Part shown: positions 8,096 to 17,700 of the stretch, one piece after another
Layout: each line of letters opens with the position of its first letter
How positions within the stretch are numbered: position 1 is the first letter of the stretch
The notes under the pieces: generated by a model
Told to the model about the DNA's origin: nothing
The model's database searches: none
What the model saw: the letters and a program-made list of their open reading frames with translations, nothing else
Source: Bacilli bacterium
GTDB taxonomy: Bacteria; Bacillota_I; Bacilli_A; RF39; UBA660
Reading direction: 5' to 3'
DNA: 49,889 nt
Assembly (NCBI GenBank): GCA_017527675.1
Contig: JAFXPU010000021.1
Span: forward strand, 1 to 49,889
Program-made: the position numbers and the translations under genes

Positions 8096-9205
8096 ATGAG
8101 TGAAGAGTTAGAAAAAGCTTATAAGGAAATACAAGTTCAAAATATTGTTAGTTTAGAAAGAGATATTTTAGAAAAAGAAGAACTAATTAACGAGCTTTTA
8201 ACTGATTTTTCTTTTAAGTTTTTATATGATGATGAAGGAAACTATGATCCAAATAGAATTACTATCTTAAAACAAATAATGGATTTATATGGTGATACTT
8301 ATAAAGATTATGAAATGCCTAAATATAAAAAAGTATTTAAAGCATCAGCATCATGCCGTTATGCTAAAGAATTTTTAGCTGAATTAGGCCCTAAATATTT
8401 AAATACCTTAGAACAGGCTGAGGCTGATAATACAGTTTTATATTATACATATCGTGATGTTATTAATTATGATTTAATTGGAATATCCCATTTTTATTAT
8501 CAAGATGGTAAAAATTACATTGGTATATTATGTGATTTTAATGCTGCTGATATCTATTCCATTATTCATGAAACAGTTCATGCAACTAATGCTTATGAAA
8601 AAGAAATGGGAATGTATGAACCAGAAGATATGGATGATAAATCTTTCTATACCTGGGATTTATTTACTGAGACTATGTCATATTTTGCTACTCGTTTAGC
8701 TCGTATGTACTTTAAAGATAAATATCCTGATGATAAAGAATTACCAAAAGAATACTATGAAGAAGAAGATGGCTTTAATAGAGTATATTACAAAACTGAA
8801 TTTTTACTTAAACTATTAGATATTTATCTTGAAAAAGGTCAAGTAACTAATCGTGATTTAGTTGAAATTTTATCTGGTGAAGATGATGATATGGTTTTAA
8901 GAGCCTACGATCAATTAGTAGAATTATATGATCGTGAATATTTTGTTATTATAAATAATATATCTTATTTATTAGGTAATATTGTAGTTAAACATATTTT
9001 AGCTAATAATGATTATAATAGTGCTAAACAAATATTTTATGATATGAATCAAATGGTTAAAGAAGGTAATTCTGTTACAGACATCTTTAAATATCTTGAT
9101 CTAGATGTTGAAGAATTAGATAAATGGTTTGTATCTGTTAAAACTAAAGAACTAAATAAACTAGGTGATTATAATGTTAAAAGACCTAAATATTTTTTTT
9201 GCTAA
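8096..9205 (+). CDS. HExxH metallopeptidase-like protein, first of three tandem paralogues
   Basis: I cannot name the 369-residue family. It has IIHETVHATN (zinc-binding HExxH at residues 158-162) and, 20 residues after the second histidine, FTETMSYFAT whose glutamate is well placed as a third zinc ligand. That spacing is the thermolysin-like (gluzincin) arrangement. There is no signal peptide or membrane segment, so it should be cytoplasmic. The conserved end pattern FKYLDLDVEELDKWF is shared with the downstream copies. The gene begins nine bases after queA with AGGAGGC, and its last 32 bases overlap the start of the second copy in another frame. Confidence 0.75.
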   Translation: MSEELEKAYKEIQVQNIVSLERDILEKEELINELLTDFSFKFLYDDEGNYDPNRITILKQIMDLYGDTYKDYEMPKYKKVFKASASCRYAKEFLAELGPKYLNTLEQAEADNTVLYYTYRDVINYDLIGISHFYYQDGKNYIGILCDFNAADIYSIIHETVHATNAYEKEMGMYEPEDMDDKSFYTWDLFTETMSYFATRLARMYFKDKYPDDKELPKEYYEEEDGFNRVYYKTEFLLKLLDIYLEKGQVTNRDLVEILSGEDDDMVLRAYDQLVELYDREYFVIINNISYLLGNIVVKHILANNDYNSAKQIFYDMNQMVKEGNSVTDIFKYLDLDVEELDKWFVSVKTKELNKLGDYNVKRPKYFFC

Positions 9206-9266
9206 ATATGTTGATGAGTATTCCTTAAAATATCATCCAGAATTAATTAATTATGTTAGAAAATAA
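9174..9266 (+). pseudogene. N-terminal segment of the second HExxH paralogue, separated by a frameshift
   Basis: ATG at 9174 is preceded by AGGTGATT and opens a 30-codon frame (MLKDLNIFFAKYVDEYSLKY and on) that ends at TAA 9264-9266. This matches the position and style of the paralogues' N-termini. The main body of the second copy lies in the -1 frame from 9263 onward. Slipping back one base on the run AAAA (9260-9263) just before the stop would join them. It may be a mutation, an assembly error or programmed frameshifting. Confidence 0.55.
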
Positions 9267-9271
9267 CGGAT

Positions 9272-10114
9272 TTGGTATTAGAAAATCCCCCAATATTTGA
9301 AGAAAAAGAATATTTATTAGATGTTAAATTACAAACTAGTCAAAAATTAGCTTTTGAATTTTTAGAAACTATAGGGGTTAAATTTAATGATTTAATGTTA
9401 ACTGATTTAGGAACTTTAAATCTTAATTTTAAAAATTATATAGATTTAAAAGATAATGAATTAATGTCTTATTCAGAATATAAGGATGGAAGCTTAGATG
9501 TTAATATAGTTTATTATAATGATCTATCTGATTGTTATACGATTATTCATGAACTATTACATGCTTTAAATACGGTTATTGAAGATGATTTATCTAAGAA
9601 GTATCGTCGTGATATATTGACTGAAACAATATCTTTGTTAGGTACTGTAGAAGCTGAAAAATATTTTTTGAAAACTAGATTAAATGATGAATTTACGATT
9701 AATAAAATGGATGATTATTATGGTATTTATGAAAATGCTTTAAAGACTAAAGATACTTTAAATTTATTAGATACTTATTTAGAAAAGGGTCAAATAGATG
9801 ATAATGATTTAAGATATGTTGATGAAGATACTGTAAATGAAATCCTAACTTTAGAAGAGATTCAAATACCTTTTTATGAAAGATATATATTAGCTTATGT
9901 ATTAGTTAATTATATAGAAGCTAATTACAATGGTAAAGATATCTTAATAAGATTAATGGATATGATTAAAAATAATACTTTAGAAGAAATATTTAGTTAC
10001 TTAAATCTTGATTTTAATATTATTAAAGTCAACAATAATATAGAATTTATAACTGATATAAGTGATAATAGTTTAGAAAGATTAAGAAAAGCTTTAAATA
10101 GTAAAACAAAATAG
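9272..10114 (+). CDS. HExxH metallopeptidase-like protein, second paralogue (main frame)
   Basis: The open frame gives 280 residues with IIHELLHALN (H93, E94, H97) and LTETISLLGT (E118), the same putative zinc site as its neighbours, and the end pattern FSYLNLDF. The only in-frame start is TTG at 9272 without a ribosome site. A frame with a proper start and ribosome site begins at 9174 and stops at 9264. The natural protein is therefore probably about 313 residues, made by joining 9174-9263 to this frame. It lacks part of the loop between the N-terminal region and the active site found in the first copy. Function unknown. Confidence 0.65.
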   Translation: MVLENPPIFEEKEYLLDVKLQTSQKLAFEFLETIGVKFNDLMLTDLGTLNLNFKNYIDLKDNELMSYSEYKDGSLDVNIVYYNDLSDCYTIIHELLHALNTVIEDDLSKKYRRDILTETISLLGTVEAEKYFLKTRLNDEFTINKMDDYYGIYENALKTKDTLNLLDTYLEKGQIDDNDLRYVDEDTVNEILTLEEIQIPFYERYILAYVLVNYIEANYNGKDILIRLMDMIKNNTLEEIFSYLNLDFNIIKVNNNIEFITDISDNSLERLRKALNSKTK

Positions 10115-10128
10115 AAAGGAGTATATAT

Positions 10129-11148
10129 ATGCATAAGAATTTAAAAGAAATAAATAATAGAATTGATAAATATGTTAATTATTTCTTAAGAGATAATAAT
10201 TATGAAGCACATATTGAAAGATTAAATCATTTTAAATCTTTTACTAAAATTCTTATAGATAATATTCCTTTTGTGGATGATGTAAGTTATAAAAACAGAG
10301 TTTCAAAAGAAGAATGTATTAATTATGCATATGAATTTTTAGAATCTATATCTCCTAAATATGGTTTATATTTATTTAAAAAATTAGATAATAATCAAAT
10401 TGAATTTGTAACTCTAAATGAGGCATATCATAAGAATTTACCATTATGTTCTTATTATGAAAATGGATTTATATATATAGTCTTAACAAACGATATAAGC
10501 GATACATATGATATTATTCATGAACTTATGCATGATACTAATAATATAGAAGATCTAGATAATCCTAATTTTAATCCTGAAACAAGAGATTATTTTACTG
10601 AGACAATATCTTTTTTAGCAACAACAATTGCTCAAGATTTTTTTGCTAAAAAATATCCAAATAATAAAGAATTTAAATATGATATCAACTCCGATTATTA
10701 TGGCTTATATAAAAGAGTAGCTGGTATTGATTATGTTTTACAATTAATAGATGCTTATTTAATAAATAATAATATAAATCAAAATGATATAGAATTAATT
10801 GAAAAAGATAAATCTCCTTTTTATATTAATTCAGCAGAAGAATATATAGATGAAGCTTTAAACTATGAAGCAGTATATGATGAAGATTCTTTTGATTTAT
10901 TATTTAATGAAGGTTATTTACTTGCAGGATTACTTACTAACTATATTTTAAATACATATCCTGAGTATGAAGATAGAGTAAAAGTATTAAAAGATTTAAA
11001 TGAATTAATTATGGTAAAAGATTATAAAGCAATATTTAATTATTTAGATTTAGATGTTTATGAATTAGATGATTGGTTTATTAATTTAACTGATGATTCG
11101 TTAGCTAAATTAGAAAAATCATTTAAAGAAGAGAGTAAAAAAATATAA
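10129..11148 (+). CDS. HExxH metallopeptidase-like protein, third paralogue
   Basis: The 339-residue product repeats the family pattern: IIHELMHDTNN (H131, E132, H135), FTETISFLAT (E158) 23 residues on, and a C-terminal FNYLDLDVYELDDWF block nearly identical in style to the first copy. Outside these blocks the three copies have diverged widely, especially in the first 60 residues. They are ancient duplicates rather than recent copies. GAAAGGAG precedes the ATG. A terminator follows directly, so the three-gene run, possibly led by queA, ends here. It lacks secretion signals. No substrate can be proposed. Confidence 0.72.
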   Translation: MHKNLKEINNRIDKYVNYFLRDNNYEAHIERLNHFKSFTKILIDNIPFVDDVSYKNRVSKEECINYAYEFLESISPKYGLYLFKKLDNNQIEFVTLNEAYHKNLPLCSYYENGFIYIVLTNDISDTYDIIHELMHDTNNIEDLDNPNFNPETRDYFTETISFLATTIAQDFFAKKYPNNKEFKYDINSDYYGLYKRVAGIDYVLQLIDAYLINNNINQNDIELIEKDKSPFYINSAEEYIDEALNYEAVYDEDSFDLLFNEGYLLAGLLTNYILNTYPEYEDRVKVLKDLNELIMVKDYKAIFNYLDLDVYELDDWFINLTDDSLAKLEKSFKEESKKI

Positions 11149-11165
11149 TTTTTACTCTTTTTATT
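11132..11165 (+). terminator. Terminator after the metallopeptidase-like cluster
   Basis: AGAGTAAAAA (11132-11141) pairs with TTTTTACTCT (11149-11158), followed by a T run. The stop codon of the third paralogue lies in the loop. Confidence 0.7.
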
Positions 11166-11187
11166 TATATAGTAATGATTATCAACT

Positions 11188-11212
11188 AAAAAAACAGCAA
11201 ATACTGTTTTTA
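11188..11212 (-). terminator. Terminator of the minus-strand AbiE pair
   Basis: AAAAACAG (11190-11197) pairs with CTGTTTTT (11204-11211). Read on the minus strand the hairpin is followed by a seven-base T run. Confidence 0.65.
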
Positions 11213-11217
11213 ATAAT

Positions 11218-12039
11218 TTAAATATTTACTGTTTCAATGCTAGCTAGAAATTTTATTATTTTATTTAAGACTTCATCTATATTTTTGTTAAGCCAATTAT
11301 ATTTTGGGTTATTTAAATTATATTTATAATATTTTGAATTTACTATTTTTGAAAAATCGTTAACTAAGTCTTTAATATTATTTATTTGTAAAGTTTTATC
11401 GTCATATATTAATATTTTAAAACATTTTTCTAAATTTTCTTTATCTAATAAATCATTATCTATTAAATAGTAAAAATCAAATATATCTTTATATCTAGTA
11501 GATCTAATATTAAATTTTAGTAATGATTTTAATTTTTCAACAAATATTTGTTCTGGAGAATTGATTAATAAATTAGCCTCTAAATTAATTATATTAAAAT
11601 TAAATATATGTTGTACTTGTTCCAATTCGAATAAGCTGTGAACTCCAATGTCTAACTTTGTGTTTATTTCATTATTAAATGTATCTTTAATTTTTAAAAA
11701 CACTCTTTTACCACTATAATCTTGGTGATGTAATGTTATAATATCATCAATTATTTCAAAACTTATATTTTTGATAGATTTATTTAACTCATTAATAAAC
11801 TGCCTAATGGAATTATCGTCTAATGAATATTTAATAAAATCTAAATCTAAATCAAGCGTTGCTCTACGAATATCGTTAGATAGATTATGCATAACAACTC
11901 CACCTTTTATAGTAATGTTTTTAAAATATTTACTATTTGAAATTGCTGTTAATACCAAATCCTGACATACTTTAGCTGATGCATCATCATCAGTATATCC
12001 TGCCTTAATGTATTTTTGTATTAACTTTTGCAAATTCAT
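11218..12039 (-). CDS. AbiEii-type nucleotidyltransferase toxin
   Basis: The 273-residue protein has the AbiEii signature blocks: ITIKGGVVMHNL followed by RRATLDLDLDF (residues 45-70, nucleotidyltransferase motif), TKLDIGVH (second acidic motif), SPEQIFVEKLKSLL and TRYKDIFDFYYL. AbiE systems are type IV toxin-antitoxin pairs in which the toxin is a nucleotidyltransferase that can modify tRNA and cause abortive phage infection. I place the start at ATG 12039, preceded by AGGAGG inside the antitoxin gene, rather than TTG three bases earlier. TGATG links the two genes, so they are translationally coupled. All recognisable motifs are intact. Confidence 0.85.
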   Translation of the reverse strand: MNLQKLIQKYIKAGYTDDDASAKVCQDLVLTAISNSKYFKNITIKGGVVMHNLSNDIRRATLDLDLDFIKYSLDDNSIRQFINELNKSIKNISFEIIDDIITLHHQDYSGKRVFLKIKDTFNNEINTKLDIGVHSLFELEQVQHIFNFNIINLEANLLINSPEQIFVEKLKSLLKFNIRSTRYKDIFDFYYLIDNDLLDKENLEKCFKILIYDDKTLQINNIKDLVNDFSKIVNSKYYKYNLNNPKYNWLNKNIDEVLNKIIKFLASIETVNI

Positions 12040-12581
12040 CAAAAAACCTCCTTTTGTATTTTTAAAAATATATCAATATTATTTTTATAATAACCTAAAT
12101 AACTAGATAATTTGTTCATATCAATTTTATTACTTATTAATCTATAATTATTAATTATTTCTTTATAGTAATCAAATGGAATTTTTTTATTGTTTTTAAT
12201 AAGTTCAATTAGCATTTTTTCCTTGTCATAAATTTTTATACTCGTTCCATTAACCTTTATAGTTGTTATTCCTAATTTTAATTTATCTTCAGGTACGTAT
12301 ATTTGTTTAACTTTATTATTGGTTATTTTAGCTGCTTTTCTATGAGTAGCAAGAAAATAATATTGGGGAATAATGTCTGTTAAATTATGATAATAGTATG
12401 CACTATCAGAAGTAAATACGGCATTTGGATATTTCTTATTCAAAACTAATAAATAATTAATAAATTCGTTTTCAGAGTACAATCCAGTATCAATTTTAAA
12501 AATTTTTTTATCTTTAATTGCTTTATTTAACTTGTAATTTGTTTTATATTTGGAAATTATTTCTTTATAATTGTAAATCAT
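12039..12581 (-). CDS. AbiEi-type antitoxin and autorepressor
   Basis: The 180-residue protein precedes the toxin gene, as antitoxins of AbiE pairs do. Its N-terminal part, with KDKKIFKIDTGLYSENEF, resembles the winged-helix end of AbiEi proteins; TSDSAYYYHNLTDIIP and FLATHRKAAKI are typical of the middle. The ATG at 12581 has GGTG six bases upstream and is preferred to the TTG at 12593. Upstream lies a near-consensus promoter overlapped by an inverted repeat, fitting autoregulation. The family call rests on partial motifs and gene order. Confidence 0.72.
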   Translation of the reverse strand: MIYNYKEIISKYKTNYKLNKAIKDKKIFKIDTGLYSENEFINYLLVLNKKYPNAVFTSDSAYYYHNLTDIIPQYYFLATHRKAAKITNNKVKQIYVPEDKLKLGITTIKVNGTSIKIYDKEKMLIELIKNNKKIPFDYYKEIINNYRLISNKIDMNKLSSYLGYYKNNIDIFLKIQKEVF

Positions 12582-12598
12582 TTCAATCACCAAAAATT

Positions 12599-12627
12599 AT
12601 TTTAAAGTAATTATCGGCAAAAGTCAA
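12599..12627 (-). promoter_or_regulatory. Promoter of the AbiE pair
   Basis: On the minus strand TTGACT (12622-12627) and TAAAAT (12599-12604) are 17 bases apart, ahead of GGTGATTGAAATG. Confidence 0.7.
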
Positions 12628-12638
12628 TAAAATGCCGA
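12614..12638. promoter_or_regulatory. Likely AbiEi operator
   Basis: TCGGCA (12614-12619) and TGCCGA (12633-12638) form an inverted repeat 13 bases apart that brackets the -35 box. Its GC content stands out in this AT-rich gap. AbiEi proteins are known to bind inverted repeats at their own promoters; assignment here is inference. Confidence 0.55.
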
Positions 12639-12831
12639 GAATTAATAAAATTTATTTAAATAAATACAAATAAATTCCAATTAAAAAAATGAATTTAGTA
12701 CATTATATTATAAAAATACTAAAGAAAATGTAGAATATTGTCATAGTTAATTAATTTATATAATTTGAATCAAGATTAAGTGTATATATTTAATTATTTG
12801 TGTTAAAATTATCATATAAAGAAGGAATAAT

Positions 12832-13710
12832 ATGAAATTAATATGTATTGTAGGACCAACTGGAGTTGGTAAAACTAAACTAAGTATTATGTTAGCTAAA
12901 TATTTAGATGCTGATATTTTAAATGCTGATTCTACTCAAGTATATAAAGAATTAAATATAGCTACGGCTAAAATATCTGAAGAAGAAAAAGAAGGCATTA
13001 AACATTATCTTTTAGATATAAAAAATATAGATGAAGATTATACCGTTTTTGATTATCAAAAAGATGGTAGACAAGTAATAGATGAACATATTAAAAATAA
13101 TAAAGATTTAATAATAGTAGGTGGAACTGGTTTATATATAAAAGCTTTGTTATATGATTATCAATTTAATAATTTAGATAATTCTAATCAATATGAAGAA
13201 TTATCTAATGAAGAATTATATCAAAAACTACTTAAATTAGATCCTAATACCGATATTCATATTAATAATAGAAAAAGAGTTATAAAAGCTATTAATTACT
13301 TTTTAGCTAATAATAAACCTTATTCTGAAAAAGAAAAAACTGATAAATTACTATATGATGTATCTTTTATAGGCTTAACTTGCCCAAGAGATATATTATA
13401 TAAAAATATTGATTTAAGAGTCGATAATATGTTTAAGCAAGGTTTAGAAAAAGAAGCTTTAAATATCTATAAAACAGGTATAAGAACTAAAGCTGTATTA
13501 ACACCTATAGGCTATAAAGAACTATTTTCATATTTTGATAAAGAAATATCTTTAGATGATGCTAAAGAATTAATAAAAAGAAGAAGTAGACATTATGCTA
13601 AAAGACAATATACGTGGTTTTTAAATCAAATGAAAGTTACTTGGTTTAATGTAGATTTTACTAATTTTAATAATACTTATAATGAAATAATTAAATACCT
13701 AAATATTTAA
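12832..13710 (+). CDS. miaA: tRNA dimethylallyltransferase
   Basis: The 292-residue enzyme adds the isopentenyl group to A37 of tRNAs reading UNN codons. It shows P-loop GPTGVGKT (residues 7-14), NADSTQVYKELNIATAK (DSxQVY-type, near 32), VGGTGLYIKALL (near 100) and the C-terminal RRSRHYAKRQYTWF tRNA-binding helix. Length is slightly short but normal for low-GC relatives. GAAGGA precedes the ATG. A weak promoter (TTGAAT at 12765, TTTAAT at 12789, 18-base spacer) lies in the 190-base AT-rich gap upstream. It forms the left boundary of the large secretion locus. Confidence 0.95.
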   Translation: MKLICIVGPTGVGKTKLSIMLAKYLDADILNADSTQVYKELNIATAKISEEEKEGIKHYLLDIKNIDEDYTVFDYQKDGRQVIDEHIKNNKDLIIVGGTGLYIKALLYDYQFNNLDNSNQYEELSNEELYQKLLKLDPNTDIHINNRKRVIKAINYFLANNKPYSEKEKTDKLLYDVSFIGLTCPRDILYKNIDLRVDNMFKQGLEKEALNIYKTGIRTKAVLTPIGYKELFSYFDKEISLDDAKELIKRRSRHYAKRQYTWFLNQMKVTWFNVDFTNFNNTYNEIIKYLNI

Positions 13711-13744
13711 TTATTTTTTTTGACAAATATTTACAAAAATACAT

Positions 13745-13758
13745 GTCAATACATTGAC
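13745..13758. promoter_or_regulatory. Palindromic candidate operator at the head of the secretion locus
   Basis: GTCAAT-AC-ATTGAC is a perfect 6-base inverted repeat overlapping the -35 box of the promoter at 13754-13782. A further TTGACA (13720-13725) and TGTCAA (13744-13749) pair lies just upstream. The regulator is unknown. Confidence 0.4.
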
Positions 13759-13782
13759 TTTTTTGTAAAAAACATCTAAAAT
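13754..13782 (+). promoter_or_regulatory. Promoter of the lipoprotein and thioester-adhesin genes
   Basis: TTGACT (13754-13759) and TAAAAT (13777-13782) with a 17-base spacer lie ahead of AGGGAGG and the ATG at 13806. Confidence 0.75.
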
Positions 13783-13805
13783 ATGAATTAATTAGGGAGG
13801 ATTTT

Positions 13806-14705
13806 ATGAAAAACGTAAAAACATATGAAAATTTTAAAAAATTAATAGGAGGATCTAAGTTAGTATTTGCTGGTGCAGGACTTGGTGCAACATTATTAAT
13901 GACTGGATGCTCAGGATGTTCTGTTGAACCAGAACCAGCTTCAGAAGTAGTTGTAGATGTAACTTCTGAAACACCATCTCAAATAGAGATTATTGAAACT
14001 AGCGAACAACCAAGTGAAGAGATTAGTGAAGAACCTGTAGTTGAAGAAGCTGAACTACCAGAATTACCAATTTTAGATGAAAATGGTAATGTATATGTAC
14101 CAAATGAAATAACATTAGATCAAGTATATGCTAAAATCGATAAAATGGTTGAAGAAAATGAATTTGAAAGCGACTTAGAAAGAGATAAAGCTATAGCTGT
14201 TATGATTTATATTAACAGTCCATATATTAGTAAGGATACATTTATGGCTGTAAAAGAGGATTATTTAGGTAATATGTTAGATGGTGATATTCTTACTCTT
14301 AGTCAAGTTTATTTTGATAAACATGCAATTCCACTTAATTACTTATTTTTAGATGACAAACAGGCTGATGCTGTTTCACAAATTATGAATTATCGTCGTC
14401 AAAATAAGGATTCAGAGGAATATTATAATTTGGCTTTAGATTATATTTTATTTTCATCAGAAAATATTGGTTATAATCCAATAAATTATTATTTTTATGG
14501 AACTGATCCTAAACGTGTTTTAATAAAAGAATTAAAAGCAAATCTAGATATTGATACTATTGATGCTATTTGTGGAGGTTGCAAAGAAGTGGATGGTTCT
14601 ATAGAAAAGACGTTTGCTGATGGTAAATCCTATACTTTTGAAGGTATTAGTAATTATTTTGAAAATTATCAAAGTTCTCATATTGAAAAAAGTTTAACTA
14701 AGTAA
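13806..14705 (+). CDS. Putative lipoprotein at the head of the secretion locus
   Basis: I do not recognise the family of this 299-residue protein. The N-terminus has a hydrophobic stretch (residues 18-33) ending LLMTGC, a lipobox with the modified cysteine at 35, so membrane anchoring on the outer face is likely. Residues 40-85 are an acidic, proline-rich linker (VEPEPASE, EEISEEPVVEEAE). A helical domain of about 200 residues follows, including DLERDKAIAVMIYINSPYIS. The long polar N-region before the hydrophobic core is unusual for a lipoprotein. It has its own strong promoter and precedes the adhesin-like gene by 21 bases, so the two are probably co-expressed. Confidence 0.65.
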   Translation: MKNVKTYENFKKLIGGSKLVFAGAGLGATLLMTGCSGCSVEPEPASEVVVDVTSETPSQIEIIETSEQPSEEISEEPVVEEAELPELPILDENGNVYVPNEITLDQVYAKIDKMVEENEFESDLERDKAIAVMIYINSPYISKDTFMAVKEDYLGNMLDGDILTLSQVYFDKHAIPLNYLFLDDKQADAVSQIMNYRRQNKDSEEYYNLALDYILFSSENIGYNPINYYFYGTDPKRVLIKELKANLDIDTIDAICGGCKEVDGSIEKTFADGKSYTFEGISNYFENYQSSHIEKSLTK

Positions 14706-14726
14706 TTAATTAAATGGAGGTATATT

Positions 14727-17700
14727 ATGAAAAAAAATATATTTACCACATTATTATTTTTAACCGTTTTGTTTATAATTAATAATTGTAATGCAGCTAA
14801 CACAGATTATATTATTGGTAGTGGAGAAAAAATAAATACAGCAACTATTACTAGTACTGGAACAACAAAAACATTTAAAGATACCTATAAGGTCGACAAT
14901 GGATATATTGTTGAAGATAATCAATACTATCAAATAAAATTAAATGGTCAAGATGCATTATGCCTTGACCATCAAAAACCATATGGTTTTGGAGATTTTT
15001 ATTATGCTCCTATGACTGTAAATAATTTGGCAGTTAGAAAGATATATTCGTATGCAACTAAAGGCCCAGATGAAAACTTTTTTGCTCAAATTCTGCTATG
15101 GTATCTTTCAGATCAAGGCTTGCTATATGAAGATAATCTTGTAAAGGAACATGGCTCTATAAATTATTTTAATACTATTCGTAACAATATTGCTGATTTC
15201 ACAGCATATTATATGCTTGTTGCAAATGGTAGTTTTGATCAATATGCAAAATATCTTGATGAGGATTATAAATGTTTAAATATTGATAATGAAAAATTAT
15301 ATAAAGTATGTGTAAATATAAAACAAAAGCCAAGTTTTTATGATAAAACTTACTATCTTTTAAATGAACTGGTACCAAATGCTACAAGTGTTTTTAATGC
15401 AAATAAAAGTCAAATTTTGACTAAGATTTCAGATATTGAAGAAGGCAATGCTACAAGTGTTTATTTATATAAACCAAGTAATGCTCAAAAACAAAATATA
15501 ATTTCTGCTAATCCAAATGATTTAAATGAAACATGTGTAAGTGTTCTTCGTGCATATTCTTTAAAAGAAAATGGTAACGTTAAAAGTTCAGCAGAAGCTG
15601 TAAAATATTTAAAAGAGCATTTTCCAACTCAATTTAATGAAAAAGATGGTACGTGTGGGCAACCTAATGATGCATGCTATGTTAAAATAGTACAACCAAC
15701 TTCATATAGATTTCCTGCACGTTTAGCTAACCGTAAAGCGGGAATAGGTGCACGTGCTTCTTATACAGGAACAATTAAGAAAATAATTGGTACTTATTAT
15801 GCTTGCGCTGGTAAAACTTGTACTACTGAAGAACCAAAGAAAGAAGATTATAAGACATGTAAATTGTTTAAAGAAGCAATATCTGATCCAAAAAATGTTA
15901 TATGTACAGATGATGGTAATAAAATAACTTACTTGAAATGTAAACCTGGTGGTGGCGGTGGTGGATCTAAAACATGTAAGGAATTGCTTCCATCATATTC
16001 TGGTGTACAAACAAATAAAAATTTTGAAGAATTTAAGAAAAAAATAACTGATCCTGAAAAAGCTACTCATTTAGCTGATGGTACTATTTCATGTGAACCT
16101 TGCAAACCTGATGTTAAAGTACCACCTGCAATTTGTGATGTTCAAGGAAAAGTTCGTTCAAACTTTACTTTAAGTGATGCTGTTGATGAGTATGGCAATC
16201 GTAATGAAACATGCTATCATAATAATATATCATATCAAATAGATGGTAAACCAGCTAGGGCATCAATAGATGAAAATTTTTCTGAGTCACCTTATTGTGA
16301 CGTTTATTGTTGGGAATCTGTATTTGTAGATTTACCAAACTCACCAAGCGCAATGGGAAATATTATTGCTGGTTCATTATTCTATTGGGGAATTAATCAA
16401 CCAGAACATATTTTTGCAGAATTGCAAACTAGGCGTGTTTGTTGGACAAAACCTGACTATGATACATTTACAGATGTTTGGAATACAAATGAAAATGCAA
16501 TATCTCAAGCATATGCTGATTATATGGCAGAGGTCGAATATAATAAACAAGGCGATAGTGATGTAACGGTAGATAACGATAAATGTTGCATTGGTAAAGA
16601 GGTACCACCTGAACCTGATACATGGAGTGATCCTGTAAATAGTTGCGGTAGCGGTGATTTTGCTTGTGCCTGCAATAACGGATGCGGATGTGATGGAAAT
16701 AATAATGCACCTTGTTCATATATTGATGGTGCTTGGAGACATAAAAATAGTGGTAGAGCAGGATATTGTGATGGTACAGAAGGTAAAACATATAAATTAC
16801 CATCAAAAGATTATACAATTCCTGGTACAACTATAAAAGGTACATCTAATAGTAAAACATCTGGTTGTACAACAAGTAAACCAAGTGCAGATGATTTAAA
16901 AGATACTAAAGAAGAAGAAAAAAGAAAGGCTGCTGTTGCGAGAAAAGTTGGAGATCGATATACTTTAAGAGAACAACTTCTTGTTTGCCAAAGTAAGAAA
17001 AATATCAATGAATCAAGTATGTATGATTATTCTAAAGCATCAATTAAATTTACAACAGATACTAAAACTAATTTAGGATTATCTAGATATGGCGTTGGGG
17101 ATGCTAATTTAGTTGGTGATGTTAAACCAGGTACTGTAAAAGTTGAAACAAATTCGGCTAAAGATGCAACTGCCAAAACATTCAATTGCTCCGGTATAAA
17201 TGGTGAAATTGGTAATTCAACTGATCCAGATAACAGTGTAAGTAATATTTGTCAAGGACAAACATATATAAGCGTAGATAACTACGAAACTAAAGGTTAT
17301 GAATGGGATTATAGTGGCGTGTATGCATTTTATTATCCAGACGATTATTTATTCTTATCTAAAAAAATAACTGCTACAACAACAAATGATGTTAATGATC
17401 AATTTAAACCAACTGGATACGAAAAAGAAAAGAATTTATATTATATCGAAGGATATGGATTCCCAGTTGGATTTACAACAACTGAAGGATATTTCTTTGC
17501 AAAAGTTGAAATATCTGGATTAGGACATAAAGGACATTTTGATGATATATTAAATCAAACTGACTCTAAAGAAAAATATGGTTATAATTTCAAAGATGGT
17601 TATAGTTGCCCATATTATGTTTATAATCCATTATATCAACATCAATGTCATTATGAATGTGATCCAAATACTATGAAATGTAAAAAAACTGCTGATTCAC

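Noticed and set aside
16468-16830. Open minus-strand frame of 120 codons within the thioester-protein gene
   Set aside because: Rich in Tyr, His and Leu with no ribosome site; it is the antisense of a real coding region.
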